Source of the DNA: Cerioporus squamosus
Lineage: Eukaryota; Basidiomycota; Agaricomycetes; Polyporales; Polyporaceae
Length of the DNA stretch: 49,765 nt
Assembly: GCA_022592435.1 (NCBI GenBank)
Contig: JABYQS010000233.1
Location: 1-49,765, forward strand
Reading direction: 5' to 3'
Shown: piece after piece, positions 11,743 to 22,817 of the stretch
Position numbering within the stretch: position 1 is the stretch's first letter
Layout of the letters: each line of letters begins with the position of its first letter
Notes under the pieces: model-generated
What the model was told of the DNA's origin: nothing
The model's database searches: none
The model's input: the letters and a program-made list of their open reading frames with translations, nothing else
Translations under genes and position numbers: made by a program

Positions 11743-14700
11743 ATGTCTGCCCTCAGCTCTCCTCATACCACACCTCGTGGCCGCACGCTCCTCACCCGGG
11801 CTGAGATGTAAGTAACCCATAATTTCTGTCAGCTGCTTTCGATATCTGAGTGCGGTCTCCCACCTCTTCATCCTCGTGATAGCCAAAACCTGGATAAGCA
11901 AGCACTTCTTGTACGTCTGCTTCCAATTTTCTCATATGGGCTCGCTCAAATCACCACTCACCGGTCTTGTAGACACTAGTGAAGACTGGCACTAGAGGCA
12001 AGGGCAAAGCGGCTGCCCTTCACTTCGAGAGCGAAGACAAGCTTCGTCACAGGCTAGCTACCGGTGGCCAATTCACCGTTGGCTGGGCACGCGTCTCTCG
12101 CTGGATCAAGTGCCCCCCTGATCCCAAGGACGCTCCTGCAAGAGGGTTGGCCCAGCGTGAATGGCACATGGATTGCGCGGTCCTTGAGCTGTTGAAATCT
12201 GGCAAGCTTACTCACCCACGCTCGGTACGCTGTCTCTCTATTAGGCCTGTGTTGCATCTCCTCATCGTATCATAGCCTCGTAGCATTGCTCGCCTGCCGG
12301 CCCGTGTGTCCAAGCCGTCTGATACCCCGGGGAAGACCTCTACTGACGTAAGTTCCGCCCCGAGCAGTCGCGCGCGGTATTCGAGCTCATGGTGCGGAAC
12401 CTAGGCCCCCTCCCGTGCAGAAACCATGCAGGACCACACCCCTGCGTCTGATCCTCAGCCCCCGGCTAGTGCAGCGCCTTCAAGACGGTCCGTTGGTCGT
12501 ATTCGCTCTCTTTCTTCTGGCGTATCGTCGCTCGGTCCGTTTGAACGCGTCACTCTGGCTCGAGCAGTCAGTCAACCCCCTGTGCTCATGGGGCCACCGC
12601 TCGACTTGGGTCGTCTTCAGGGATCCATGCCAGTCCTACCCTCTCCCAAAGTCACGGTGCCGCTTCCTACACCATTGCACCCTCCGACAACGGTTACCAG
12701 CGGGATCGTCCGTGCACCGTCATCTTCGCAAGTCACGTCGCGCTCCTCGACGCCTAGCCCTGCAGAGCGCGTACGGTGCAAAGATGGCACAGTGCTGCCC
12801 TCGCTCGCACCACCCAGTCGTCTTCCCCTCGCTCTGCCGCCCCCGTTTTTGGACGACTCCCATGTGTCTCAACCCATTCCTCCCATCTCTTCAACCGCCT
12901 CAGCCTCGTTGCCTTCCTCATGGCCTTGGCGTCCCATGTTTGGCCGCATCCGATCAACCGTGAATGTCACTGGTCCCTCTTCCTCCTCTGTCACCGCAAG
13001 CCAAGAGGTCAAACCCGTGGAGGATGTTCAGGTGCCCGTGCCAACTGCAGAGGACCCGCTGTCTCTCTCCGCTGTGAACAAGCCGTCTGAGATCTCTGGC
13101 AGCGCTCCTCAGGTTCCTGGTCGCCCGGAGGTCAGTAACCCCCCTCCAGTACCGCTCGATGCCACCCCGGAGGGCGAGCACGATCGTAGCTCTGCTGTGA
13201 TAGGGACGGCCCCCCTCGCCTCTCACAATCAACATGCCTCGCCAGTTGGCACTGGCGGAATTGTCCGTGAGGACGTATTGCTACAAGACTTCGGGGGCCC
13301 TGAATCACTCGAACGTGACCTTGGAGTTGACCTGCCCGCTGCGTCTTCACGTGCAGCTTCCACCGGCGGCACGCCGGACAAGGGCAAGGACCCAGCGCCA
13401 CCTACTGACAGCAACGGCGATGGAAGTCCCGAACCTGACTCCCCATCTCAGTCTCGTTCAAACGGCACTTATTACCCATCGGACGACAACGACTCCGATG
13501 GAGCACGCGATGCTGCTGACGACCCTCTGCTTGCCCTTATCGACGATACATTGGAAGAGTACGGTTTTGTAAGTGACCTTGTGCTCTCAATTCTAACTAC
13601 ACCTTGTCTGAATACTGTTACAGGAGGACTGGCGGTATCAGCCGAGCTCCCGGGAGTCTTCACCACCTTCTACACGTCCCAGCTCCAGAGCCTCTTCTGA
13701 GTCTGAGGCTATCACAGACTACAGTTGCGACTATGATCTGCACATCAATTCGAAGACCGGTCTCAAACGGTACCGATCCCTCCTGGACGCTGCGAGGCGA
13801 CGCAAGCGGGTAATACAGTTGTCCTTCACTTGGGATCTAGACTCATTTAGTTACTCGCTCAGGAAGCTTCCCCTGTGCACCTTTTTCACGGAGGGGACTG
13901 GCCAGAGACCTTGATATGGCATGGTCGTGGTGACGTCGCTGCTTTTGGAGAAGATCGTACCGTCGCCGGTGAAAGCTCTCAGATCGTCGACGTCCTCCGG
14001 GATGTATCACTGCAGTTTGACCGGGAGCATGGTGTCTTCACGGTCTCCTCATCACACCTGTGCGACCTGCTCATACATTCAATCACTGTGAAAAACGGTG
14101 GGGACTCTCGCAGCCATTTGTAGTGTCGAAGTCCATGCTGAACGCGGTTTCCAGTTTGCGGTTACCTGGGTGTTCCGGTGAAGGTCGGCGGCAAGACCAG
14201 CACTCGACGTCTAGCCTTCTGGGACCAGCCCCATGGACGAGTCAGGCAGCTGCAGCCTGAATTCCTGGTGGAACTCTCTGTTCTCGACCCCAAGAAGTCT
14301 TCCCGAGAGTTCAGCTCAGTCCGCCTCGGCGTTGACTATATCACAGAGTCGGTGCGTTTGCCCTCAGTCCCTCAAAGCACGCACATATCCTCAACCCTCC
14401 CGTCGTAACAGATTGCCTCTCTTCCTCCGGACGGAGCAGCCCCCGTCTCGACTGCCTTAGTTTGCCGGCCTCGGACCATCCGGGTGCCCTCACGGCGCAC
14501 TGGGTCACCAGCGGGGCTTGACTCTGCCGGTGAAGCAGTGCAGGCTGGAACTGGCGACCAGAGAGCGGACACACCCTTGTCCAACCTGGACGAGGAGGGT
14601 TTCAGTGGTGAGGATAAAGCTCACGCATTGCAAGAGTGGCTCTATGAGCAGTTCGGCCAGTCCCCTGTGTACAGGGAGATCCGGCTTGCCACTCGCCAGA

Positions 14701-16143
14701 GCTCACAGCATGCAGTCACTTTGCTCAAGTGGGTCAAGTTCGCAAAGCAGGTGAAAGACGCAGGCCCGGTTGACGAGTCCGGGCCCCCTGCAGCTCGCGG
14801 ACTCTCTGTCTCCAAGGCCGCTCTCGGCGCCTTTCTAGACCGCGGCCATGACTGGATCAAAGATGCTCTGGATGCGCAGGAAGCTATCGAATCGGGCGCG
14901 CCCGCCGTAGGCCAAGTCACCCAGCGATTGATCACCAAGGGGATCATGCTAGGTGCCAAAACTCTCGCTAGGCAATGCATGGCTGCCAGGGCCGGAGAGG
15001 AACTCCCTGCTCTGCCTCGTCGGGGTCGTGGCAAAACTGGCAATGCTAGCGACTCGCCGGAGGAAGATATAGAGCCACGATCCTCGCCACGCCCAGAACC
15101 CGTGCGGAAGGTGAAACCGAAGCCGCGTCCTGTAACGCTCAAGGCCAGAACTCCTGTGCAGGAAGGTACGTGCAGTCTGACAATCTGTTTGTCTCCAGCT
15201 GCTAATTCTTAATGTACAGACGACGCTACCGACCGCGATGGTGAAGGCGAGTTCGTCGAACCGTCTCCTCCTCGGAACCAACTCTCGCTGCGCGGCTCGA
15301 GTCGTTCGAATTTGGCGGGCATGTTCTCCGACGGTGTTCAGGACCACGATCCGTATCAGCCGCGTCGCGGACGTGTGGAATCGGGAGCGCACGGCAAAAA
15401 CGGCTCACACACAGCCTCGGAGGAGGGCGAGGAGATGGACGGAGAGGACAAGGACGGAGTGGAGGAAGACAGCGAGGAGAACGACGGAGAGGAGAAGGAC
15501 AGAGAGGGGGAAGACAGCGAGGAGGATCGTCACGTTGAGTGCTTAGCGAGGGCTGAGGACTCCGGAGCGGAGGGCGACGAGGAGAGCCAAGAGGAGGAAG
15601 GTGCAGCCGAGGAAGTTGCGCAGACGGACGTCAAGGGGAAAGCCAGGGCTCATTCACCTGGGACAGATAGCAGTAAGTTCACCCACACGCATAGTGATCC
15701 GGTCGCTTGCTCACTTTTTCAGTTCTGAACGATTCCCCACCAATGCCTAAGTTGAGGGCGCGGTTGCCCCCCCGGCCTCCCCCTTCAGATGACTCTCACG
15801 TCGGTGAGGTGTGTGCCCGCCATTGTTCTGTCAAGATACTTACGCACCATTAGACACCCCTCCGGCACCAAAGAAGGCGAAGCGGCAGCTTGCCCGTCTG
15901 CCACCTGGTAAGCACTTACAATGGTGCTGCCGGCATGTTGCTGACAGCCTCGTAGAAACTGGCGCCCCCGCCCCACAAGCCAACATGCCACGTCCTCAGG
16001 CTTCTCCGACCAGTTCTGGCAAGGCAGCTGGCGATCGGCCTCTAGTGGCAACCCGACCCCGTCCCAACTCTCGCGCCCCCTCTGTGAACCCATCTAACGG
16101 CAAGCGGCTCTTTATGATTCAGGTCGATCCGAGGAAGAAGTAG
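11743..16143 (+). CDS. Gene B: large 13-exon cargo protein of unknown function
   Basis: I do not recognise this protein. Thirteen exons join in frame: 11743-11807, 11883-11910, 11973-12224, 12276-12347, 12405-13568, 13624-13809, 13863-14097, 14155-14351, 14412-15165, 15220-15672, 15723-15803, 15854-15907 and 15956-16143, giving about 1242 aa. Structured-looking parts are the N-terminus (LLTRAEIQNLDKQALLTLVK, ATGGQFTVGWARVSRWIKC), a central block (DYSCDYDLHINSKTGLKRYR, HLFHGGDWPETLIWHGRGD, VPVKVGGKTSTRRLAFWD) and an alpha-helical block (ALQEWLYEQFGQSPVYREI, LLKWVKFAKQVKDAG). A Ser/Pro-rich linker of ~380 residues and a strongly acidic Glu/Asp tract (exon 10) separate them. The end is basic (KRLFMIQVDPRKK). 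It lies 305 bp downstream of gene A on the same strand. The acidic tract suggests nuclear or histone binding (inference). Intact frames across 12 introns argue for selection until recently. Confidence 0.7.
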
Positions 16144-16181
16144 ATACTTACACAGTGTACATTGCTTGCTACATACAGTGG

Positions 16182-17332
16182 TTACAGTATCTCCTCGCCG
16201 ACAAAGGACGGCTCCAAGTGAAGCCAGAGTTTGGCTATGCGCTTCATCCCCTGGTAACAGTTCCAGTCGCTAAGCTCCTCCTCGATTGCGTCCCGCTTGA
16301 AAGGTCCTACAGCCGGCCCGCACTTGTGGATCCAATTCCAGTCCCAAGGGGTGAAGATTTGCCCCTGAGGATCCGGAGCAACGAGGAGCTCCCGCCACGC
16401 TGAAGACGGGTCCAAGACGGCCGTCAGGCAGCCTCGGTCACCCCAGTAACGTAGGTTGCACCCGCATAGGTATCATACAGGTGTCTGACGCAGGGGCGAA
16501 CGGGGAGACAGTGCGGGCAGTCCACACCGTGCTCACAGTGGGCGGTCGGAATGGGGAGGATGAAGTCGCGCGGATCCCAAGAGAATCGGAAACCAGCTTG
16601 AGTGACAAGCCGGATGTTCTTGATGAACTCGCTGGGTGTCCCCTGGATCACTCCGCGGACGGCCATGTTCGTCTCGCGATGCAGTCCTAGGCGACGAAGT
16701 GTGAGGTAGGGGTAGGCGCAGCCCATGAGTATGGGGGAGAAGAAGCAGAGCAGGGCGGTGTTGCGCAGAGAGCTAATGGCACCTAGGGGCGTGGGGTAGG
16801 AGCATCCAACCACGCGAATGTAAAGCCTCGCCACGCCGGTAATCTTGTACGTTGTCGTATCCCGCTGCGGTCGACCTTCGCCCGTCACGTCGTACACTCC
16901 CGCGCGACGGTAGGGAGACTCTGGCCTCTTGTTCTCCCAGACCCTGACCACAGGCAACGAGGTGCGTATGTACTCATTGAACTCCTTCTCTGTGCCGTGC
17001 TTCACCGACACCTCGAGGTCGTGATCCAGAACGCTCGGGTCGTGTAGGAAGAGCGCGAGCGCTGCCTCGCTGCTCACGACAGCACCGTACCGAACCAGGG
17101 CAGCCAGGAACCCGTCGGGCTCCCGCAGGTAGTAACCCACGATCCGCCGCATGTCGCCATGGATCTCCGAGTCAGCAAGCTGCTTGAATCGGCGATTCAC
17201 GAGCCGACAGCGCAGCAGCGGCAGCATTTCGAGGTTGCGCATAATAAGGAGTAGGATGCATGGCGGAAGGCTGCACATATATGTCATTCAGTGAACTCCG
17301 CATATACTCGCGCAGCCGGCTTACATCTGCAT
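16182..17332 (-). pseudogene. Gene C: F-box-like protein, frameshifted near the C-terminus
   Basis: F-box proteins usually link substrates to SCF ubiquitin ligases. Exon 1 is only 8 nt (17332-17325, ATGCAGAT), then an intron with GTAAGC and GTGCAG, then exon 2 from 17270. The protein opens with LPPCILLLIMRNLEMLPLLR and CRLVNRRFKQLADSEI, a short F-box-like helix set. The rest (RLYIRVVGCSYPTPLGAISS, FFSPILMGCAYPYLTLRRLG, FRFSWDPRDFI) matches gene D closely. In the Cys/His cluster CEHGVDCPHC...CVRHLY a 5-nt insertion (about 16473-16477) shifts the frame, so translation stops at 16424 after 284 aa. Beyond it the original frame is intact to 16182 (FTPWDWNWIHKCG, DWNCYQGMKRIAKLWLHLEP), matching gene D's tail. 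It could still make a truncated product. Confidence 0.7.
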
Positions 17333-17699
17333 GGCTTTGCTGAAGTTGTCGGAGGGCACCTAGGGTTCGGGCAGCGGCGTCTAGGGGGGAGCGTTGTTTG
17401 CTCTCAAGTACCTGGTCAGAAGCTAAGACTGTTATACAGAATCAAGCGGCCGGAGTGTACAAACCTAGGCCCTAAAGAAGCATGGTCTAATTGCTTGGGG
17501 CGGCTTAGTGTTGGATCGGTAACTGGCTCTCTTCGGTCGTTCTAGTTGAGAGTACCGCTCTGGTTTCCACCACTCAGTCCCAAAAGCCGGCAGGAATGAT
17601 GCGCGCGCAGGTGGACTAGTATCCATTGGTGCATCCTATATACGTACAGTCGGGTGTGGCGGGCGTAACAGTACGTGCCCCAACCAGAGTAGGTACAGG

Positions 17700-17990
17700 C
17701 GTTGCGGACGGGTGCAGCGTGCGGTGGCGTGGTGACCTCCGGCACGCCGCGTAGAGCGGGCCCGAAGTGGTGTTGTGACCTCTTCGGCGGTAGGTTTGGC
17801 AGGGCCAAAAGATCGCCGACGGTGATGTGGTGGTCTCCGTCAACTACATACGCAGTCTATGGTGACGTGGTGGTCTCCATGGGCGCTGACGGAACGTAGA
17901 GCTCTTATGCGAGCGGCATGGGGGACTCTCAATCGGGAACTTGGTCGACTGGAGGGGGGGGGGAGGAAGGGCATAGAGAGTCAAGTACAA
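17700..17990. repeat. Dispersed repeat with GGTGRYGTGGTGRYCTCC motifs, copy 1 (decayed)
   Basis: At least three copies of an 18-bp motif (GGTGGCGTGGTGACCTCC at 17724, GGTGATGTGGTGGTCTCC at 17821, GGTGACGTGGTGGTCTCC near 17861) are followed by GGGGAGGAAGGGCATAGAGAG. The same motifs in the same order, with a similar tail, occur at 28080-28390. The minus strand of copy 2 is open; here frames are broken, so this copy looks like a relic. Confidence 0.55.
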
Positions 17991-18079
17991 CTCACCTGTT
18001 AACCCCGCCTATACCGAATTCCTCCCTAACCTTTACTCATCGCTCGCGCAACCGGAGACATGCAGCGAAGGTGTCGCTG

Positions 18080-18355
18080 CACTTAGGCCTTAGTCAACGG
18101 ATCCACCGGGCACGCGAAGTGGATGTACGCACCTCGCCGTGTGGACCCTTGTGCAGCCTCAGTGTGAAAGCAGGTGCAGGCTGGACGAGATGGTATGCCG
18201 TCCGTGCGGTGAGGGGAGGTGAGGGGAACGCGGACATTCTGCGTGCAGAAGTACTTTACCTCGAAGATTTCTCGGGTCCGGCCGGTTGGCGGCAGGTCGG
18301 CATGATGTTCCAGCTGGTCGATCCTGATCTCGTTGCCGCCTATCAGAAGACGTAG
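18080..18355 (+). CDS. Weakly supported ORF, unknown
   Basis: The 3' part of an ORF starting at 17918 reads like a folded protein: SLSVKAGAGWTRWYAVRAVR, GNADILRAEVLYLEDFSG, WRQVGMMFQLVDPDLVAAYQ, then a stop at 18355. The upstream half lies in low-complexity sequence and is probably not coding. I found no start or upstream exon. It may be the last exon of a decayed cargo gene. Confidence 0.3.
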   Translation, partial: HLGLSQRIHRAREVDVRTSPCGPLCSLSVKAGAGWTRWYAVRAVRGGEGNADILRAEVLYLEDFSGPAGWRQVGMMFQLVDPDLVAAYQKT

Positions 18356-19396
18356 CAGCACCATGTGGCCACTCGGTCGTCGCTATTCTGGAGCCAAGAG
18401 AGTGTCGCCTGACGGTCGCATACTTATTCCGGCTATAGAGTGTATCAAGGATATGCTAGAGATGGCTCCCATTGGTGTCTTGTGGGTGCGGGTCATGGCC
18501 TGAATGGCATGTGCTTGACGAGATGCTTCTCAGAGTTGGCCTCAGCATGTACCCAAGGGAATTCGAAGGGCAGGGGCAAACAGAAGCAAATCTTCGGATG
18601 ACCTCATGCTTGGCGCATGACCCGGATGTCGGGCCTCTCGTGGCTGTGCAGATTGCCATCGATGCACCAACACGCGGCGACCGGGTGATCCAATCTGTGT
18701 AACTTGATCTGAGCTCCTCCCACCCAAACACAACCACCTTCCGGAGTCGTAGAGCTTCCCTTGGTAAGGCCTCCCATGGTACGTGCCGTGTCGTAATATG
18801 TTCAACGCCATTCTGCTCGTAGTCTGGGCTAGCACTACCGTCAGATTTGGTCTCCAGAGTGGTCAGTGCTACCTCGTGCCTCTGGCGCCACCATCTGATA
18901 CAGTACTGTACCTCCTGTTTCACAGCGTAAATAGATCTACGTACTCATGTTCAGGGTGGTCCGCACTCTTGCCCGGTGCTTCCGAGAGGCACAAGGCAGA
19001 GACCAAGTCTTGAGAGAGAGGATAACGTCTCCCCGACTCGCAGGGAACCCCGAAAGTCTGCCATCTCCCGTGACGCACAGTGACGTCGCACACCGCATCC
19101 TTATCACATTCCCGAAACCTGGGTGCCGAAGGCTAAAGCCGTTTCGGGACGTTGACAATTGGCGTAATCGCGTGCTCGGGGTGCGAGGGCAAGCACGCAG
19201 TGCCGCCGCTAGGGTGCTCGCAAGCTAGTGCACTGCAGTCGTCCCAGAGTCAGGTCGCAGAGCGCCAAGTCTCACGTCCCATCTCTGCATATGTCGGAGG
19301 CTCACCAAAGGAAGTTCTCTCACACAGTTCGTGCGGAGCCACAAACGGATCCAATGACGTGTGCGCTCTACTTGATTGACTCGACGGTCGGTACCC
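18356..19396. other. No recognisable gene
   Basis: Only short overlapping ORFs on both strands, without splice signals or protein-like composition, are present. Part of this should be the 3' UTR of gene D. Confidence 0.4.
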
Positions 19397-20528
19397 TTAA
19401 GACACCGCTTCCTCCCCCGCAAACGACGGCGCCATGTGCAGACACAGTTTCCTGATACGTCTTTCCCCATCCACGCAATTCCAGTCATTCACCTCCGCCT
19501 GTAGTGGATCCGTGTTGTAAGTACCCCTCGGGCCGCACCGACGCAGCCAATCCCATTCCCAAGGGGTAAACACTTGGCCTTCTGGGTCTGGGTAGACCAG
19601 GAGTTTTTTCCACGTCGAGGATGCGTCCAATACGGCCATCAGGCAACCGCGGTCTCCCCAGTAGCGCAAGTTGCACCCGCACAGGTAGAGGTGTCTGACA
19701 CACGGCAGGTAGGGGTCGCAATGCGAGCAATCTGGACCATGCTCGCACGGAGCAGTGGGCCTGGGGCGGATGAAGTCGCGTGGTTCCCAGGAGAAGCGAA
19801 ATCCTCCCTTCGTGACCAGGCTGATGTTCTTGATGAGCTCCATGCGAGAGCTCTGGATTGTCCCCAAGGCCATATTGGTGTCACGGTGGACACCGAGGCG
19901 ACGGAGGGTCAGGTAGGGGTACGCACATCCGATGAGGATTGGAGAGAAGAAGCAGAGTAGGGCGGTGTTGCGCAGGGAGCTGACGGCCCCAAGGGGAGTG
20001 GGATACGAGCATCCGACGACACGGATGTAAAGCCTGGACTTCCCCTTGATTTTGTAGATCGTCGTCACGCGTTGTGGTCCTCCCTCGCTCGTCATCTCAG
20101 AGAGTCCCCTCCTCCGGTCCAGGCCCCGTACCTTCACCACAGGCAACGACGTGCGCACATACGTGTTGAAGGCCTCCTGCGTGCTGTATTTCACGGTGAC
20201 CTCCAGGTCCCTGTCCAGAACGCTGCGATCGCGCAGGAACAGTGCAAGCGCGGCCTGGCTGCTCACCACGGCGCCATAGGAGACCATGTCATCCAAGAAC
20301 GCATCCGGGTCAGGGAGGTAGTGTCCAACAATGCGTCGCATCTCCACCCGTATCTCGGAGTCGGCGAGCTGTTTCATCCGGCGAGACACCAGGCGACATC
20401 GCAGAAGGGGCAGGATTTCGACTTCGGCGAGGATCAGCAGTAACATGCACGGCGGGAGTCTGCATAAATCTGTCCGTGAGTCCACTCTGCATGCAGCTGG
20501 CGGTCCCGAAGGGCACTCACGGCGGCAT
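19397..20528 (-). CDS. Gene D: F-box-like protein with C-terminal Cys/His cluster (intact paralogue of C)
   Basis: Two exons, 20528-20521 (only ATGCCGCC) and 20459-19397, join in frame to 356 aa; the intron carries GTGAGT and a TATGCAG acceptor. The 8-nt first exon and splice phase are shared with gene C, which supports this odd start over longer upstream open frame that has no ATG. The protein opens LPPCMLLLILAEVEILPLLR, CRLVSRRMKQLADSEI (F-box-like), then conserved blocks RLYIRVVGCSYPTPLGAVSS, FFSPILIGCAYPYLTLRRLG and FRFSWEPRDFIRP. A Cys/His cluster follows (CEHGPDCSHC, PCVRHLYLCGCN, GDRGC) that may bind zinc. The tail has FTPWEWDWLRRCGP and DWNCVDGERRIRKLCLH. The likely role is a substrate receptor of an SCF ligase (inference from the F-box-like start only). 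Nothing visible identifies the substrate. Confidence 0.65.
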
Positions 20529-20821
20529 ATTCTGGTTGAACTACTGTGCGACGTCGTAGTCGTTGAGGAAAGGCCTGGGGACAAGGGGTGCTGGTCGCTG
20601 CCTCGCTGATATGTATCAGTTGGCACCTTTATCTGACCTGCACGGGAACCTGTTGCACGATCTGTGCTTTCCAAGCGCTCTCCGCATGCCGCAAAGACGT
20701 CCGCCGTCCTGCGGGTGTGCTTAAGGACCTCTACTTCTTGAGCTTAGGATACAGTTGCCCGACGCGTACCCTATCTCCTCACCGTCATAGACGTACTGGC
20801 ATCTCTCGGCATCGGGCTATC

Positions 20822-21712
20822 TTAGATACAGTCCGAATAAAATATCACTACCTGCTCACGGCAGCTCAAGGGGCATGCCGGGACGTAAAGCACTGGGGTG
20901 GTGTTGTAACATCTGACAGGTCCTCCCGCACTTTCATAGAGGAGCCAGGAGCCCCAAGGTGGCCCGGTGTCGTTGCTACCTTCGCGCTCTGGCCATCTGT
21001 CTCCGGCTGGCTCTTCTGAACGGACAGCTACCGACCGACGCGCCTCAGCGGCAGGACCACACCGTCGAACTTCCAGCGCCCTGTGGTTACCAGTTAGTGC
21101 TGTTTTATTCTGTTGTGCTAACACCATCAAGAGACACGCACGTGGTCGAGACGCCCCGTGAGTCCGCGGGACGGCGTTAGGTTGCACAGGCATCTGAGGT
21201 TCCGGGCGCACGGGTTGCATGTGCTCCTGGCGTGCGGCTCTGCTGCGTGCCTCCGGGTTGGACTCCGTTGGCAAGTGTGGCCGTGTAGTGCACGACGCAC
21301 CCGTTACGACGCGCTCTTCGACGTAAGTGTGGTCCCCGGTCGCTTCAACAGCTGGATCCTCGCGCGAATCGACGTAAGTCCTGTCCCCGGTCCAGTCTAC
21401 AGCCCGACCCTCGCGCGATCGCCGCACCGTGTCCTCGTGATCATCCTGGAGCTCGTCGCACACGGAGCCCTCAGCCTGCTCACTGCTGCTGCACCAACGC
21501 TCTTCTGTCGCTGATGCACGTTCACATACGATCCCTTGCACCAGCCGCCGTGCCGGAGGCATCACCGGATCTGACGCCCCGGAACGACATAGTTGGAACG
21601 GTGGATACCGCGGAACGGAAAGATCAGTGCCCACCTGAGAGCTCACGCTTCTTGATTCGGCCTGGACTTGAAGCCTGGAGAGATGCCGTTGGGGTTGGGC
21701 CTTGGAAAGCAT
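20822..21712 (-). CDS. Unrecognised minus-strand ORF with internal duplication
   Basis: A 296-codon open frame starts with ATG at 21712. It is rich in Arg, Glu, Pro and Ala with no hydrophobic core. It contains an imperfect ~51-bp duplication around 21320-21420 (GDRTYVDSREDPAVEATG followed by GDHTYVEERV). It lies upstream of gene D on the same strand but shares no splice-compatible frame that I could find. In GC-rich sequence an ORF this long can arise by chance. Confidence 0.25.
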   Translation of the reverse strand: MLSKAQPQRHLSRLQVQAESRSVSSQVGTDLSVPRYPPFQLCRSGASDPVMPPARRLVQGIVCERASATEERWCSSSEQAEGSVCDELQDDHEDTVRRSREGRAVDWTGDRTYVDSREDPAVEATGDHTYVEERVVTGASCTTRPHLPTESNPEARSRAARQEHMQPVRPEPQMPVQPNAVPRTHGASRPRACLLMVLAQQNKTALTGNHRALEVRRCGPAAEARRSVAVRSEEPAGDRWPEREGSNDTGPPWGSWLLYESAGGPVRCYNTTPVLYVPACPLSCREQVVIFYSDCI

Positions 21713-22120
21713 GATCCTCCAGGCGTTCTACGAAGTATTTGGATGGGAACCCGGGACGACGTGGGCATCGTGTCAGCTTGTTGAGTGTGTTGACTCTTTG
21801 GGACGACAGAGGATTGAACGCACCGAACTTCAACGGGGGACAGTGCCGTGCCGAGGGAGGAGTCGCTGGCGCTCATCATGTCATGTCAGGTGGCACTGTT
21901 CGCAAGTGGGAGTCAGAGCCTGCCACTCACTGTCGCGAGTACTACTGTCCTCCTGGGGGCGGACTGCATGAGTGTCCTCGCTGACAGTTGGGAGGTCGAT
22001 GTACTCGAGGGTGGGAGAGCGTTCAGAAGCTGTCCGGCAGGGTATGTCAGCGTATCTGTTCTGGTCTTCCAGACGACATGGTACGGAGCTGCTTACATTG
22101 GGTGCCGAGATTCCCTGTAT

Positions 22121-22500
22121 TAATCGTCAGGCCGGGCTGTCCGGACTGCTCGCCCTCCTCGTATTCACCTTGTGGGGGTGTGCTGGCTTGCCGCGGGCTG
22201 TCTACGCCTTGTCCCCGCTCGGTCTCGGGCGAAAACCGGGGTGGCTGCTGGCATTTCGCGTTGTAGCGGGCTACAGGGCCGGACATGAGGAGCCAGTGTG
22301 AGTGATGGGCAATATAAGTAGCCTACCCTGTCCTGTCTCTCCGGTCTGCACGCCCTCCTCGCCTTCACCTTGCAGGATATTGTTGCCTGAGCGTGGGCTG
22401 TGTCCGCTTGGTCCTCGCTGTGGTTCGAGCGGTGACCTCCGCGGCTGCTGGGCTTCGCCGTCGTACCGAGCTACGTTGGCGCATATAAGCCGGCATGTCA
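22121..22500. repeat. Diverged tandem duplication of about 200 bp
   Basis: Two adjacent stretches (about 22121-22290 and 22320-22500) share the series CTCGCCCTCCTCG..TTCACCTTG, a GGGCTGTST..GCYTKGTCC block, CGGCTGCTGG and an end resembling GAGCTACGTTGG. The two copies differ at many positions, so the duplication is old. It forms the 5' half of a plus-strand ORF (22302-22817), which argues against that half being coding. Confidence 0.4.
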
Positions 22501-22817
22501 CAAGACTTCGAAAGTACCCTACCGGGGGAGCTCTGATCACCGCGACTGAGCAGCGATATTTCGAACTCATTGAACAAGGTCCCGTGGACGATCCTCTCCC
22601 CCCCTGCGTGCAGGATAAATGGTACGCCGCTTTCAAGATTGTCTGCACGTACCTTCCGAGGTACGTTCTATCTGACATCCCTGTATCTGCTGCGTACCTG
22701 GTACAGTTTCAGTCGTCGCTCCAGAACGATCCGCGATTCAGGCCTACCGTGCTTGCCGGCAAAGTCCTGCTCCGCACGCATGCGCTGGAGGTCTGTGTAC
22801 CATTGAGGACTGTGTGA
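22470..22817 (+). CDS. Weakly supported coding-like segment, unknown
   Basis: The plus-strand frame here reads LRKYPTGGALITATEQRYFE, LIEQGPVDDPLPPCVQDKWY, AAFKIVCTYLPRYVLSDIPV, VLAGKVLLRTHALE and then stops. Composition is protein-like, but I found no start or neighbouring exon. Possibly an exon of a decayed cargo gene. The flanks at 21720-22100 and 22818-24900 hold only short open stretches, none of which I can identify. Confidence 0.25.
   Translation, partial: ATLAHISRHVTRLRKYPTGGALITATEQRYFELIEQGPVDDPLPPCVQDKWYAAFKIVCTYLPRYVLSDIPVSAAYLVQFQSSLQNDPRFRPTVLAGKVLLRTHALEVCVPLRTV

Noticed and set aside
19397..20674. 425-codon open frame of gene D used from its 5' limit
   Set aside because: The first codon is TTG, and the extra 75 residues are low complexity; the 8-nt ATG exon shared with gene C is a better start.
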